Notes: generated by a model not told the origin, from the letters alone. Positions 1 through 8,747 are shown, counted from the stretch's first letter. The stretch is 41,283 nucleotides of DNA from Oscillospiraceae bacterium (GCA_031260605.1 JAISLF010000016.1:1-41283), one strand, 5' to 3'. Translations and numbers: made by a program.

Positions 1-205
1 TTCGGACGTACGGACACCTACACTTGCCGCACCGCAACCTGCCTAAGCCCAAAAGCGGCTTCTTTGGTTCCTTTCTTGCCAAGACAAGAAAGGAACCGCC
101 CGCCGCGTAGGCGCTCAGCTGTGCGGCGAGACGCAGCTTCGCCCCAATTACAAACACAGCAACCCGCGCCGCACAGCTGCACGCACCAAAACAAGTGCAA
201 ACCGA
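1..205 (-). repeat. Dispersed repeat copy R1 (partial, inverted, cut by the window edge)
   Basis: This stretch is close to the reverse complement of the left end of the copies at 13205 and 20640. It carries a perfect hairpin at 66-97 with a 13-bp stem (GGTTCCTTTCTTG) and a 6-nt loop. This is followed by the shared motif CCGCCCGCCGCG and by a 'caattacaaacac' tract. No conserved reading frame runs through it. Most of the element lies off the window to the left. From 206 to 345 I see no gene, only GC-rich spacer. Confidence 0.75.
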
Positions 206-345
206 CGCGACAAAGCTGCACACACGCCAGCGCTTCTGGTGAACAAAAATCCAGACCCAACCACCAGTCCCTACACTAAACCCCGTCCGCCACAAAATAA
301 TCCGGCGCCCCGCCACGGCCCCGCCGGGCCCCCACCCACAATCTA

Positions 346-354
346 TGCTATAAT
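346..354 (+). promoter_or_regulatory. Extended -10 promoter for the YgjP-like operon
   Basis: TGCTATAAT is a perfect TATAAT preceded by the extended TG motif. No convincing -35 lies 16-18 bases upstream, where the sequence is GC-rich. Transcription would start near 361 and leave a leader of about 27 nt that contains the GGAGGA ribosome binding site at 377-382. Confidence 0.5.
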
Positions 355-387
355 CCAAAAATAAACCCCACCCACCGGAGGACCCCC

Positions 388-933
388 TTGCCGCAATTCA
401 CCCTTGTGCGCTCACGCCGCAAAACAACCGCAATATACATTCTGCCGAACGGCAGGGTTGAGGTTCGTGCGCCGAAAAGTGTATCTTCGCGGGAGATTGA
501 CCGGTTTGTGCAGTCAAAATCGGTGTGGATTGCAAAAAAGCTCGCGGAGCTTGAGCGCCGCGCTACGGTCCCCGCTCCCCTGCCCGACCCCGTTTTCACG
601 CCGGAGACACTGCGGCAGACCGTCTGTGGACTTGCAGAGCGCTGGGCTGACGCGCTGGGTGTGTCCGTTAGCTACATCGGACTGCGCAGTATGACCTCGC
701 GCTGGGGCAGCTGCACACCGAAAACACGCAGAATCCGCATAAGCACCGCGCTTTTGTACGCACCCGCGGCGTGTGTTGAGTATGTTGTCGTGCACGAGCT
801 GGCGCATATTCTGCAGCAAAATCACTCGCCGGGGTTCTGGAAAATTGTCGCGGACGCGCTGCCGGACTACAAGGCGCGCAAAAAGCAGCTGACGGCGCTG
901 CAACGGCAGCTTTCAGCCGCAGGAATAATGTAA
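388..933 (+). CDS. YgjP-like (M48/WLM-type) zinc metallopeptidase
   Basis: This is a predicted cytoplasmic metal-dependent peptidase of the YgjP/DUF45 family. The zinc motif HELAH is at residues 136-140, followed by the family's NHSPGFW block near 145-151. An RWGSC motif is at 105-109. The length of 181 aa is usual for bacterial members. The start is TTG at 388, placed 5 nt after GGAGGA; no ATG suits the N-terminus. It is the first gene of a three-gene operon with a thioesterase and an arylamine N-acetyltransferase. The physiological substrate is not known for the family. The family call is firm and the function is not. Confidence 0.88.
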   Translation: MPQFTLVRSRRKTTAIYILPNGRVEVRAPKSVSSREIDRFVQSKSVWIAKKLAELERRATVPAPLPDPVFTPETLRQTVCGLAERWADALGVSVSYIGLRSMTSRWGSCTPKTRRIRISTALLYAPAACVEYVVVHELAHILQQNHSPGFWKIVADALPDYKARKKQLTALQRQLSAAGIM

Positions 934-956
934 TAAGCTACGGAGATGCACCAACA

Positions 957-1349
957 ATGGACTTAACCCAAATCATCGGAAAATCCGCCTCCGCATCCCT
1001 CATTGTGGACGAAACCCGCACCGCCGGCGCAATGCGCAGCGGCGGTTTGCCTGTTTTCGCGACGCCGGCAATGGTCGCGCTGATGGAGCAGGCGGCGTGT
1101 GCCTGCCTTGCGGAGCACCTTGCGCCCGGGCAGACCTCGGTCGGCACACAAATCAGCGTTGCGCACACGACGGCAAGCCCTGTCGGCGCAAGTGTCACCG
1201 CAACAGCCGCCGTCACGGCAGCAGAGGGGCGAAAAATCGAGTTTTCGGTCACTGCGCGGGATGAAAAAGGTGAAATCGGCGCGGGCATGCACACCCGCGC
1301 GATTGTTGATGAAGAAAAATTCTTACAAAGGGTAAACGAAAAGCTATGA
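957..1349 (+). CDS. FlK-like hot-dog thioesterase
   Basis: A 130-aa single hot-dog protein resembling fluoroacetyl-CoA thioesterase (FlK) and its many anaerobe relatives. T36, E44 and H70 have the same spacing (8 and 26 residues) as the FlK catalytic residues Thr42/Glu50/His76. This supports hydrolysis of a short acyl-CoA, but the real substrate is probably not fluoroacetyl-CoA. CGGAGA at 941-946 serves as the ribosome binding site. The stop overlaps the next start in an ATGA at 1346-1349, so translation is probably coupled to the N-acetyltransferase, another acyl-CoA enzyme. Confidence 0.82.
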   Translation: MDLTQIIGKSASASLIVDETRTAGAMRSGGLPVFATPAMVALMEQAACACLAEHLAPGQTSVGTQISVAHTTASPVGASVTATAAVTAAEGRKIEFSVTARDEKGEIGAGMHTRAIVDEEKFLQRVNEKL

Positions 1350-2122
1350 CTGAACAAGAGCTTAACCTGACGCAATATTTCTCGCGTATCGGCTACGCGG
1401 GGCAACCCGCGCCGACTACCGAGACGCTTTTTGCGCTTCACACGGCGCACACGCAGAGCATACCGTTTGAAAACCTTGACGTTGTGCGCGGCAGGGCAAT
1501 TTCGCTCAATCCGCAAAGCCTGTTCGACAAGCTCGTCACGCGGCGGCGCGGCGGCTACTGCTTTGAGATGAACGGTCTGTTTTCACGCGTTTTGTCGCAG
1601 CTCGGCTTTTCCGTCACGCGGCTGCTGGCGAGAAGCGTAATTGCTCCCGGCGTGTACACAGCAAAGCTGCACGAGGTAATGCGCGTGGACGTGTCCGGGG
1701 AATGCTTTTTGTGTGACGTGGGCTACGGCAACGACGGTATTTCCGCGCCGATACCGCTGAATTCAGCGCAGCCGCAGGAGCAGTCCGGCAGCACATACCG
1801 CATTACTCACGACGAAAAGGCGCGGCATATACTTGAGCGACTGAATGACGGCGGCTTTATCCCGATGTACATTTTCACCGAGGACGAGTGTGTCCCGGCG
1901 GACTTTGAGGTTGCAAGCCACTATACCTCAACGCACCCGGAGTCCTTCTTCAGGATGATGAGCTTTGCGACAATGCCGACAAAAACCGGGCGCGTTACGC
2001 TGACGGACGGCGAGTTTAAGACCGTTGCGCACGGCGAAACTGCTGTCAGAAAGCTTAGCGGCAAGGACGAATTTTCTGAGGTGCTGAAGGACGTGTTCGG
2101 GATTAGCACGGCGGAAGAGTAA
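1346..2122 (+). CDS. Arylamine N-acetyltransferase (NAT family)
   Basis: A 258-aa protein of the arylamine N-acetyltransferase family, which moves an acetyl group from acetyl-CoA to arylamines or hydrazines through a cysteine intermediate. The Cys-His-Asp triad is visible: C72 in RGGYCFEMN, H109 in KLHEV and D124 in LCDVGYG. The N-terminal 'FENLDV' block near 41-46 is also typical. It overlaps the thioesterase gene by 4 bp. The natural substrate is unknown. Substrate specificity is set by the poorly conserved C-terminal domain, so only the family is certain. Confidence 0.9.
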   Translation: MTEQELNLTQYFSRIGYAGQPAPTTETLFALHTAHTQSIPFENLDVVRGRAISLNPQSLFDKLVTRRRGGYCFEMNGLFSRVLSQLGFSVTRLLARSVIAPGVYTAKLHEVMRVDVSGECFLCDVGYGNDGISAPIPLNSAQPQEQSGSTYRITHDEKARHILERLNDGGFIPMYIFTEDECVPADFEVASHYTSTHPESFFRMMSFATMPTKTGRVTLTDGEFKTVAHGETAVRKLSGKDEFSEVLKDVFGISTAEE

Positions 2123-2157
2123 GCAGTCCGCTGCGGAGTCTTGTTTTCGCCTATTCC

Positions 2158-2186
2158 TTGACATTTCGCCGCCTTTAAGGTATAAT
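2158..2186 (+). promoter_or_regulatory. Consensus sigma-A promoter of rluB-uppS-cdsA operon, near-leaderless
   Basis: TTGACA (2158-2163), a 17-bp spacer and TATAAT (2181-2186) match the vegetative consensus perfectly. The predicted transcription start is about 2193, only some 7 nt before ATG 2200 and 13 nt before ATG 2206. No Shine-Dalgarno sequence is present or would fit, so the first gene is probably translated from a leaderless-type mRNA. Confidence 0.85.
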
Positions 2187-2199
2187 TATTCTTTATAAT

Positions 2200-2928
2200 A
2201 TGCAAATGCGCCTACAAAAAATACTATCCTCCGCTCTGCCGCTTTCACGACGCGCGGCGGAAACCGCAATCGCCGCCGGCCGCGTCACGGTTAACGGCGC
2301 CGTTGCCGCTCTCGGCAGCAGTGCCGACGCGCAGACCGACGTTATCACGCTTGACGGCGCGGCGGTGGACCTCCCTGACGGGCGCGCGCATACTTACATA
2401 ATGCTGAATAAGCCAAAGGGCGTAATCACCTCCGCCGGAGACGACAGGGGGCGCACAACCGTCCTCGACTTAGTTCCGGACGGACGGCGGCTCTTCCCTG
2501 TCGGGCGGCTTGATATGAATTCCGAGGGACTTCTGCTGCTCACTGACGACGGCGAGCTGACATACCGGCTCACCCACCCGAAATTTGCCGTCACGAAAAC
2601 CTACCGCGTTGAAACCTCTCCGGAATCGCCCGGCAAAAGCGCAGACTTTGCCGAACGGCTGCGCCTACCTGCCCTCCTGCCGGACGGCGCGGAGGTTCAG
2701 GCAAAAGACGTGCGGCAGGTGCGGGATTTTGTGTTTGACGTTACAATCGGTGAGGGGCGCAACAGGCAGGTGCGCAAAATGTGCGCCGCCGCAGGACTTC
2801 GCGTCAGACGGCTGACGCGTATACGCGAGGGCAGTCTGCTGCTCGGAAGTCTGCCCCCGGGGCAGTGGCGTGAATTGGCGGAAAACGAGATACAAATACT
2901 CTGTAAAGAAGTGGATTTAATTAAATGA
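2200..2928 (+). CDS. rluB: 16S/23S rRNA pseudouridine synthase (RsuA/RluB family)
   Basis: The enzyme converts a uridine in rRNA to pseudouridine. An N-terminal S4 RNA-binding domain covers about residues 3-50 and begins immediately with MRLQK. The catalytic block GRLDMNSEGL (103-112) contains catalytic Asp105, and the C-terminal GEGRNRQVRKM motif is present. The length is 242 aa. The start could be ATG 2200 or ATG 2206; the second gives the canonical MRLQK N-terminus. There is no ribosome binding site because the promoter sits directly upstream. RsuA versus RluB versus RluE specificity cannot be decided by eye. It overlaps uppS by 4 bp. Confidence 0.88.
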   Translation: MQMRLQKILSSALPLSRRAAETAIAAGRVTVNGAVAALGSSADAQTDVITLDGAAVDLPDGRAHTYIMLNKPKGVITSAGDDRGRTTVLDLVPDGRRLFPVGRLDMNSEGLLLLTDDGELTYRLTHPKFAVTKTYRVETSPESPGKSADFAERLRLPALLPDGAEVQAKDVRQVRDFVFDVTIGEGRNRQVRKMCAAAGLRVRRLTRIREGSLLLGSLPPGQWRELAENEIQILCKEVDLIK

Positions 2929-3668
2929 GTATATTTTCAGGTTCGCGAAAAAAAAAGGCGGCGCGCGGTGAAAAATCGCAGCTTCCCCCGCCGAAGCACA
3001 TAGCAATTATTATGGACGGCAACGGCCGCTGGGCAAAGCGGCGCGGTCTGCCGCGCTATGCCGGGCATTCGCGCGGGGCGGAGGTTTTCCGCAAAATTGC
3101 GACATACGCAAAGGACATCGGAGTCGAATACCTCACTGTCTACGCGTTTTCAACGGAAAACTGGAAGCGCTCTGAGGAGGAGATTACAAAAATCTTCTCC
3201 CTGCTGGACAAATATCTCGCAGAAGCGCTCACAACAATGCGGGAGGACGGCGTTCGTATCCACGTTTTGGGCGACATTTCGCGTCTGTCAGAGTCGTCGC
3301 GCGAGCTTATCGAAACTGCGCGGCGCGAGTCCGAAACGATTGACGGCGTTTTGGTCAATCTTTGCATAAACTACGGTGGGCGGGCGGACATAATAAACGC
3401 GGTGCGGCAAATCGCGGCGCAGGGTGTGCCGCCGGAGCGAATCACAGACGAAACGGTCAGCGGCTTTCTCTACACAGGCGAAGCTCCCGACCCCGACCTT
3501 ATTATAAGAACGGGCGGCGAGATACGGCTGTCAAACTTCCTCACTTGGCAAAGCGTCTATTCAGAGCTGTATTTTTGCGACACGCTCTGGCCCGACTATA
3601 CAGAAAGAGATTTAGACGCGGCGATTGCCGAGTTTCACGCACGCAGCCGCCGTTTCGGCGCGGAATGA
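2925..3668 (+). CDS. uppS: Isoprenyl transferase / undecaprenyl diphosphate synthase
   Basis: A cis-prenyltransferase that makes undecaprenyl diphosphate from farnesyl diphosphate and isopentenyl diphosphate, the lipid carrier for peptidoglycan and other wall polymers. The signature IMDGNGRWA, with catalytic Asp31, is followed by the G-H block at about 46-49 and the C-terminal RTGGEIRLSNFLTWQ motif with YSE. The length of 247 aa is normal, with a short lysine-rich N-terminal extension of about 20 residues. The start overlaps the upstream stop in ATGA. It precedes cdsA, as in most Firmicutes. The usual upstream frr is replaced here by the pseudouridine synthase. Confidence 0.95.
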   Translation: MSIFSGSRKKKAARGEKSQLPPPKHIAIIMDGNGRWAKRRGLPRYAGHSRGAEVFRKIATYAKDIGVEYLTVYAFSTENWKRSEEEITKIFSLLDKYLAEALTTMREDGVRIHVLGDISRLSESSRELIETARRESETIDGVLVNLCINYGGRADIINAVRQIAAQGVPPERITDETVSGFLYTGEAPDPDLIIRTGGEIRLSNFLTWQSVYSELYFCDTLWPDYTERDLDAAIAEFHARSRRFGAE

Positions 3669-3710
3669 GCCGAGAAAATACTTTTTTCCGTAAATGGAGC
3701 TTACTGTAAT

Positions 3711-4571
3711 ATGAAAACAAGGGTGCTAACCGGCGTTGTCGCGGTTCCGATACTTTTGCTGTCGTTTATTTTTTCACACACGATTTCATTTATCCTGATA
3801 ACCGTGATAACAACAATTTCCTGCTATGAGTTCTGCTGTATCGCGACAAGCAGCGGCAAAAAGCGCTCAATGCTCGGTTCGGTGTCCGTTCTTCTTGTGT
3901 TTACCGTGTTCCCCTGCTTCTGGCTCGGCGCGCTGTCTATGTTCGGCAGCGGCGAGAACCATGAGATTTTGCTGTTTCTGCTTCCTTTTGTACCGGCGCT
4001 TGCATTCTGTATCCATGCGCTCATTGTGTTTGAGTCGCAGGGCACAATTTCGCCCGTCGCGTTTTTCGCAAAATTTTTCGCCTCAATTGTCGTTTTTCCC
4101 GGACTGTTCAGCCTGCAAATACTGAACATATTCTCGCCGCATTATCTGCTGCTGGCAACAATCATCGCCTTTGTAACAGACGCGGGAGCGTATTTTGCCG
4201 GAGTGCTTCTCGGAAAAGCGGAGTCGGACGCCGCGCCTGACAATATCTTTAAGAAGCACCCGTTCAAAAAAATCTCGCCTAAAAAAACAGTCATCGGCTG
4301 TATCGGCGGAATTATAATCGGCGGCGCGGCGGCGTTTGCCTTTGTTATGCTGTTTATGAAAGATGTATCTCCGCTCTGGGCGGTACTGACCTCCGTTATC
4401 GGCGCAATTGTTACGGAATTCGGCGATCTTGTGTTCTCAATGATTAAGCGTATGGTCGGAATTAAGGACTACGGCAACCTGCTGCCGGGACACGGCGGCG
4501 TGCTTGACAGGTTCGACAGTATGGTTTTTGTCGCGCCGTTTGTTCTGCTTGCCGCATCGCTGATAAAGTAA
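3711..4571 (+). CDS. cdsA: Phosphatidate cytidylyltransferase (CDP-diglyceride synthase)
   Basis: An integral membrane enzyme that forms CDP-diacylglycerol from CTP and phosphatidic acid, the entry step to membrane phospholipids. The 286-aa protein has about eight hydrophobic segments. The C-terminus carries the family signature ([12 protein letters not shown], about residues 261-272). A weak ribosome binding site (TGGAG, about 3693-3697) precedes ATG 3711. The stop TAA shares one base with the ATG of the next gene (TAATG), so expression is coupled to the dus gene. Confidence 0.93.
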   Translation: MKTRVLTGVVAVPILLLSFIFSHTISFILITVITTISCYEFCCIATSSGKKRSMLGSVSVLLVFTVFPCFWLGALSMFGSGENHEILLFLLPFVPALAFCIHALIVFESQGTISPVAFFAKFFASIVVFPGLFSLQILNIFSPHYLLLATIIAFVTDAGAYFAGVLLGKAESDAAPDNIFKKHPFKKISPKKTVIGCIGGIIIGGAAAFAFVMLFMKDVSPLWAVLTSVIGAIVTEFGDLVFSMIKRMVGIKDYGNLLPGHGGVLDRFDSMVFVAPFVLLAASLIK

Positions 4572-5566
4572 TGTCCTTTTGTCTGCCAAAGCCGGTTATC
4601 GCCCTTGCGCCGATGGCGGGCGTATCAGACCTCGCGTTTCGGGAAATTTGCCGCGAATTCGGCGCGAATTTCGCCGTAACCGAAATGATTTCCGCAAAGG
4701 CGCTTATGTATCAGGACAAAAAAACAAGAACGCTCCTCGCGTCGTCACGCGGCGACGCGCCGCTTTTTATCCAGCTTTTCGGCTCAGACCCCGTCTGTAT
4801 GGCAGAGGCGGCGGCTATACTCGCGTCCGACAAGACAATACACTGCGCGGGCTTGGACATTAATATGGGCTGTCCTATGCCGAAAATCGCAAACAGCGGA
4901 GACGGCTCCGCGCTGCTGTCAAAGCCCGGCCTTGCCGCACAGGTTGCGCAGTCCGTCGTACAGGCAGCCGAACCGTGCGGACTGCGCATATCCGTCAAGA
5001 TAAGGCTTTGCAATGAGCGCGACCCGCTTACGACAGCGCAGCTTGCGTGCACCTTATCGGACACAGGCATAGCCTTTCTCACTGTACACGGCAGAACACG
5101 CCCGCAGATGTATTCCGGCTCATCGGACGCGGACGCAATCGCCGAGGTGCGGCAAGCCGTGCCGAAAACCATTCCAGTTATCGCAAACGGCGACGTGCGC
5201 ACCGCGCAGGACGCGGCAGACCTGCTGCGGCAAACGGGGTGCGACGGCGTAATGGTCGGGCGCGGAGCATACGGCAATCCGTGGCTTTTCCGCGAGATTC
5301 ACGCGCTTTTGTCGGGTGAAGCGCCGCCTGAAAAACCGACGCTTGCCGAAAAATGCGAGGTGTTTCTGCGTCAGCTGCACCGCGCGGGCGAGGTCAAGGG
5401 CGAAATGGTTGCCTGCCTTGAGGCGCGGCGGCATTTTTGCTGGTACCTAAAGGGTGAGCGGAATATGAAGCCCTTTCGCGAGCGGATTGTTATGATAAAA
5501 ACAGCGGCGGAAGCGGCGGAAATCGCGCGTGAGATCGTGCTTTCGCAGGAAAACGCAGCGCTGTAG
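4571..5566 (+). CDS. dusB: tRNA-dihydrouridine synthase (DusB type)
   Basis: An FMN-dependent enzyme that reduces uridine to dihydrouridine in tRNA. The TIM-barrel start APMAGVSDLAFR (13-24) contacts FMN. The catalytic cysteine is C101 in NMGCPMPKI. The VHGRTR block and the later GRGAYGNPWLF flavin-phosphate motif are present. The length of 331 aa fits the DusB group. It overlaps cdsA by one base. Position specificity on tRNA (commonly U17 for DusB) is not readable from the sequence. Confidence 0.92.
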   Translation: MSFCLPKPVIALAPMAGVSDLAFREICREFGANFAVTEMISAKALMYQDKKTRTLLASSRGDAPLFIQLFGSDPVCMAEAAAILASDKTIHCAGLDINMGCPMPKIANSGDGSALLSKPGLAAQVAQSVVQAAEPCGLRISVKIRLCNERDPLTTAQLACTLSDTGIAFLTVHGRTRPQMYSGSSDADAIAEVRQAVPKTIPVIANGDVRTAQDAADLLRQTGCDGVMVGRGAYGNPWLFREIHALLSGEAPPEKPTLAEKCEVFLRQLHRAGEVKGEMVACLEARRHFCWYLKGERNMKPFRERIVMIKTAAEAAEIAREIVLSQENAAL

Positions 5567-5588
5567 GCGCGTCAGGAGGCGCAAGAAA

Positions 5589-6068
5589 ATGGAAAACAAA
5601 AAAGCAAGGTTTTCACCTGCCGCTAATATAATCTGGGCGCTGTTCATGTTAGCGTTTTCTGTGTTTATCGTATGGTTCGGAAAACGAATGACCAGCGGTA
5701 AGGAATTACTTATTGCCATTTGCTCCGTAGAATTCGCGGCTTGCGGTCTTATTGTCCTGCTTTGCTCTATTTCTTGGATAATAATTTCGAGAAAAGAAAA
5801 GCTAAACACACAAAGCGACCCGTGGTCTGATTCCGTTCGCAGTAAGAGGCTCAGGGTTGGGCTGTCGCTTATAATAACAATATCTAACGCAATACTAACC
5901 GCAACTCCGGCTATAATACGTTTAGTGCCCGGATTACCCGACAGAAAACCGTGGTTGTTTGAACAAATAATGTACCTGCTTACATATGGCGTGATTGTTG
6001 TGCGTTTATTTATGTCCCACAATAACTTGAAAAAGTCCATTTTGGCGCCGCCCGAAGCCGACGACTGA
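5589..6068 (+). CDS. Small four-helix membrane protein, unknown function
   Basis: I do not recognise this 159-aa protein. Four hydrophobic segments are evident, at about residues 9-31, 39-68, 88-108 and 120-142, joined by short charged loops. The start ATG 5589 follows CAGGAGG (5573-5579) at normal spacing; longer upstream readings lack this. It lies 22 bp after the dus gene and is probably the last gene of that transcript, which ends at the hairpin at 6081. Its composition is more AT-rich than the preceding genes, so it may be a later insertion into the operon. No catalytic motif is visible. Confidence 0.7.
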   Translation: MENKKARFSPAANIIWALFMLAFSVFIVWFGKRMTSGKELLIAICSVEFAACGLIVLLCSISWIIISRKEKLNTQSDPWSDSVRSKRLRVGLSLIITISNAILTATPAIIRLVPGLPDRKPWLFEQIMYLLTYGVIVVRLFMSHNNLKKSILAPPEADD

Positions 6069-6080
6069 CCCAAACCGCAA

Positions 6081-6110
6081 AAAAGCGGCGGACTGCTGTC
6101 CGCCGCTTTT
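6081..6110. terminator. Bidirectional intrinsic terminator
   Basis: A 13-bp perfect stem, AAAAGCGGCGGAC (6081-6093) with its complement at 6098-6110, encloses a 4-nt loop TGCT. The A/T ends give a U-run on either strand. It lies between convergent genes, the membrane protein on plus and spoVT on minus. Confidence 0.9.
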
Positions 6111-6140
6111 CGTATGTGCTTTTGCTGTTCTCCGCCCGGA

Positions 6141-6677
6141 TTAGTTTCCGGACTGATCCGCGAGAAAGTCCGCAATCATCGCTGCCATACGCAGGTCTGC
6201 TTCTGACGGGGCGTCGCCCGCGTCCGCAACGAGGATAACGCTGCCGAGAATATCTCCGCGCGAAATTACCGGGTGAACAGAACCGGCGATGTGCTTGCCG
6301 TACTCCGTTATCGGAATTTCCTTATCGTCCGCTGTCTTTGCATACTTTTTGCGCGAGTTGATAATGTCGCTGATTTCGTCGTTGACGAGCTTATCCAAAA
6401 CCTCGCGCTTAACTCCGCTTGAACCGGCAACAATCGTGTCACGGTCAGAAACGATAATCTGGCGGCCTGAAATTTTGCTGAACGACTCACAAAGGTTGTC
6501 CGCCTGGGACGACCAGTTGCCGATCATCGAATATTTCTTGAAAATAACCTCGCCGTCGTGATCCGTAAAAATTTCCAGCGGGTCTCCTTCCCTGATTCTC
6601 ATTGTGCGGCGAATTTCCTTAGGTATTACAACTCGCCCGAGTTCATCCATTCTTCTTACTATTCCTGTCGCTTTCAT
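6141..6677 (-). CDS. spoVT: Stage V sporulation protein T (AbrB-family regulator)
   Basis: A transcription factor that, in Bacillus, tunes forespore sigma-G-dependent genes. The N-terminal 50 residues are an AbrB-type swapped-hairpin DNA-binding domain with the near-invariant GRVVIPKEIRR motif and REGDPLEIF. Residues of about 55-178 form the GAF-like C-terminal domain of SpoVT. The length of 178 aa matches the family. An AAGGAG ribosome binding site precedes the ATG. It marks the organism as a likely spore former. In the 6678-6825 spacer I found no convincing sigma-G promoter. Confidence 0.92.
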   Translation of the reverse strand: MKATGIVRRMDELGRVVIPKEIRRTMRIREGDPLEIFTDHDGEVIFKKYSMIGNWSSQADNLCESFSKISGRQIIVSDRDTIVAGSSGVKREVLDKLVNDEISDIINSRKKYAKTADDKEIPITEYGKHIAGSVHPVISRGDILGSVILVADAGDAPSEADLRMAAMIADFLADQSGN

Positions 6678-6825
6678 TGCTTTCTCCTTATAAAAATAAA
6701 AATCTGCTTCCGCGCCCTTGCGGTTTTTTTCTATAGTTAAGCCCCGTGCGCGTTATGCTTACACGGCAAGCTCCAATCCGCACAGGCTATGCGTCGCCTA
6801 TACGGAAAATTATAGCTGTTTTAAT

Positions 6826-7488
6826 CTAAAGCTCTTCGTTCTGTGCCGGAAATTCTGACTTGGCATACCGAATATAATAATTTTCGGCGTTTTCGGTTTC
6901 GATTGTTGAGCTTTCTCCGTGTCCCGGGTACACCGCTGTTTCCGGCGGCAGCGCCGACAGGCGAATCAGTGAGCTTAGCATATCCGGCATAGACCCGCCG
7001 AGGTCCGTTCTGCCGCAGGAGCCTGCAAACAGCGTGTCTCCCGAAAACAGGCATTCCGTGTCGCCGGAGCCGGGCACGCTGCACAGCAGCGAGACGCTTC
7101 CCGATGTGTGCCCCGGCGTTTGCAGTACCTCAAATCGCAGCTCTCCGACAGCGATAACGTCCCCCTCTTTATAGTACGAGACATTTTCACAGGCGCTGAG
7201 CTTTTTCGCGTCGCGCGAGTCCCCCGCCATTTCAAGTTCGCACACATAAACCATCGCACCGGTTTCCCGCGCAACCTCCGGCAAAGCCGTCACATGGTCA
7301 AAATGCGCGTGCGTTATGAATATCGCCTTGGGCAGAAGTCCCGCCCATTCAATATACTCAAGGATTACGGCAGATTCCGCTCCGGGGTCTATGATTGCGC
7401 ACTGCTTGGTTGCGAGATCTGTCACAACATAGCAATTTGTCTGAAGCTGCCCGACCTCGAGCGTTTTTACCTGATAGGCTGTTGTCAT
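6826..7488 (-). CDS. MBL-fold metallo-hydrolase (glyoxalase II-like, YqgX type)
   Basis: A 220-aa metallo-beta-lactamase-fold hydrolase. The dinuclear metal motif THAHFDH gives H60, H62, D64 and H65. Further ligands are H126 in PGHTSG, D151 in FSGDTLF and a late His in YPGHGE. The architecture matches small bacterial hydroxyacylglutathione-hydrolase-like proteins, whose real substrates are mostly unproven. It lies between spoVT and the aldo/keto reductase on the same strand. Its ribosome binding site is weak. A role in aldehyde or thioester detoxification beside the reductase is plausible but only inferred. Confidence 0.88.
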   Translation of the reverse strand: MTTAYQVKTLEVGQLQTNCYVVTDLATKQCAIIDPGAESAVILEYIEWAGLLPKAIFITHAHFDHVTALPEVARETGAMVYVCELEMAGDSRDAKKLSACENVSYYKEGDVIAVGELRFEVLQTPGHTSGSVSLLCSVPGSGDTECLFSGDTLFAGSCGRTDLGGSMPDMLSSLIRLSALPPETAVYPGHGESSTIETENAENYYIRYAKSEFPAQNEEL

Positions 7489-7542
7489 CTGTTATTCCGT
7501 GGTTCTCCGTTTTGGTAATTCGTATGCCGCCGTGCCGCGCGT

Positions 7543-8694
7543 TTATTCAAACGCCGCAGCCGCTTCCTTCAGGCGCTCAATTATCGGGATTTTCTGCGGA
7601 CAGACCGTCTCGCAGTGTCCGCAAGCAACGCACGCCGACGCCTTTGCGCCGAAGTTTGTCTCCCATGCGTAGCCGAATTTCGCCGCCATCTCGTCTCCGA
7701 AAATCAGCTTGCGGTTAAACGCGTCAAAAATATTCGGGATGACGACGTTCATTGGACAGCCGCCGCCCTCAACGCAGTACCGGCAGCCCGTACAGGGAAT
7801 GCCCGGCAGCGCGTTCAGTGCCGCAATCGCGTTGTCCACCGCACCGCGCTCAGTCTCCGACAGCGGGACAAAGTCCTTCATCGTGCTGATATTGTCGTTC
7901 ATCTGCTCAATCGTCGTCATCCCGGACAGAACCGTGATGATTCCGTCAAGGCTTGCCGCAAAGCGTATTGCCCATGACGAATACGACACGTTCGGGTTGG
8001 CCGCGTCAAGCGCCGCCTTGACTGTTTCGTGCGGGTCTGAGAGCATACCGCCCTTGACCGGCTCCATAATGACGACCGGCTTGCCGTGCTTTTTCCACGC
8101 GGTTTCCCAACATCTGCGGGACTGAACTCCGCCTGAATTCCAGTCGGCATAGTTAATCTGCAGCTGCACAAATTCCATTTCAGGGTGCTTTGTCAGCACC
8201 TCGTCTAAGAGTTCCGCCGTGTCGTGGAACGAAAAGCCCGCATGACGGATTTTGCCCGCGGCTTTCAGCTCCGCGATATACTCCCACATATGAAACTTGT
8301 CAAACGCGGCAGTGCGCACACTGCCGACATTGTGCAGCAGGTAAAAGTCAAAGTATCCGGCTCCCGTGCGCTCAAACGACGTGTCAAACATCGCGCGCGC
8401 CTCTGCCTCACTGCTTGCCCCGTGCCACGCCGGCAGCTTTGTCGCGAGCTTAAAGCTCTCGCGCGGGTAACGGTCGACCAGCGCTGCCTTGATTGCCCTT
8501 TCGGACTCTCCGCCGCTGTAGCCGTATGCCGTGTCGAAATAGGTAAAGCCTGCCGCCATAAAAGCGTCTACCATTTCGCAGGACTTGGCAATATCAATCT
8601 TTCCGTCCGGCTTGCCGGTATCTGTCGGCAGGCGCATAAGCCCGAAACCGAGCTTCTTGATGTCTGAACCGAGGTATGTGTTTGTTTCTTTCAT
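7543..8694 (-). CDS. Aldo/keto reductase with C-terminal 4Fe-4S ferredoxin domain
   Basis: A 383-aa NAD(P)H-type aldo/keto reductase fused to an iron-sulfur domain, a common form in strict anaerobes. The catalytic tetrad is visible: D54, Y59, K86 and H121. The C-terminus has two cysteine clusters. C301/C304/C307/C313 has an unusual Cx2Cx2Cx5CP spacing, and C355/C358/C361/C365 is a classical Cx2Cx2Cx3CP. This suggests electron exchange with ferredoxin as well as nicotinamide. The substrate is unknown. A strong promoter with a palindrome over its -35 lies immediately upstream, so expression is probably switched by a repressor or redox sensor. Confidence 0.9.
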   Translation of the reverse strand: MKETNTYLGSDIKKLGFGLMRLPTDTGKPDGKIDIAKSCEMVDAFMAAGFTYFDTAYGYSGGESERAIKAALVDRYPRESFKLATKLPAWHGASSEAEARAMFDTSFERTGAGYFDFYLLHNVGSVRTAAFDKFHMWEYIAELKAAGKIRHAGFSFHDTAELLDEVLTKHPEMEFVQLQINYADWNSGGVQSRRCWETAWKKHGKPVVIMEPVKGGMLSDPHETVKAALDAANPNVSYSSWAIRFAASLDGIITVLSGMTTIEQMNDNISTMKDFVPLSETERGAVDNAIAALNALPGIPCTGCRYCVEGGGCPMNVVIPNIFDAFNRKLIFGDEMAAKFGYAWETNFGAKASACVACGHCETVCPQKIPIIERLKEAAAAFE

Positions 8695-8718
8695 TTTCGC
8701 ACCGTTTGTTTTTAACCT

Positions 8719-8747
8719 ATTTTATACCTATTGAAACAAATTGTCAA
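8719..8747 (-). promoter_or_regulatory. Sigma-A promoter of the aldo/keto reductase gene
   Basis: Read on the minus strand: TTGACA (8747-8742), a 17-bp spacer and TAAAAT (8724-8719). Transcription would begin near 8712 and leave a leader of about 18 nt. No good Shine-Dalgarno sequence precedes ATG 8694. Confidence 0.65.

Noticed and set aside
6678-6825. Sigma-G promoter for spoVT
   Set aside because: I found CAT-like and GCATA-like pieces but not at the required spacing, so no promoter is called.
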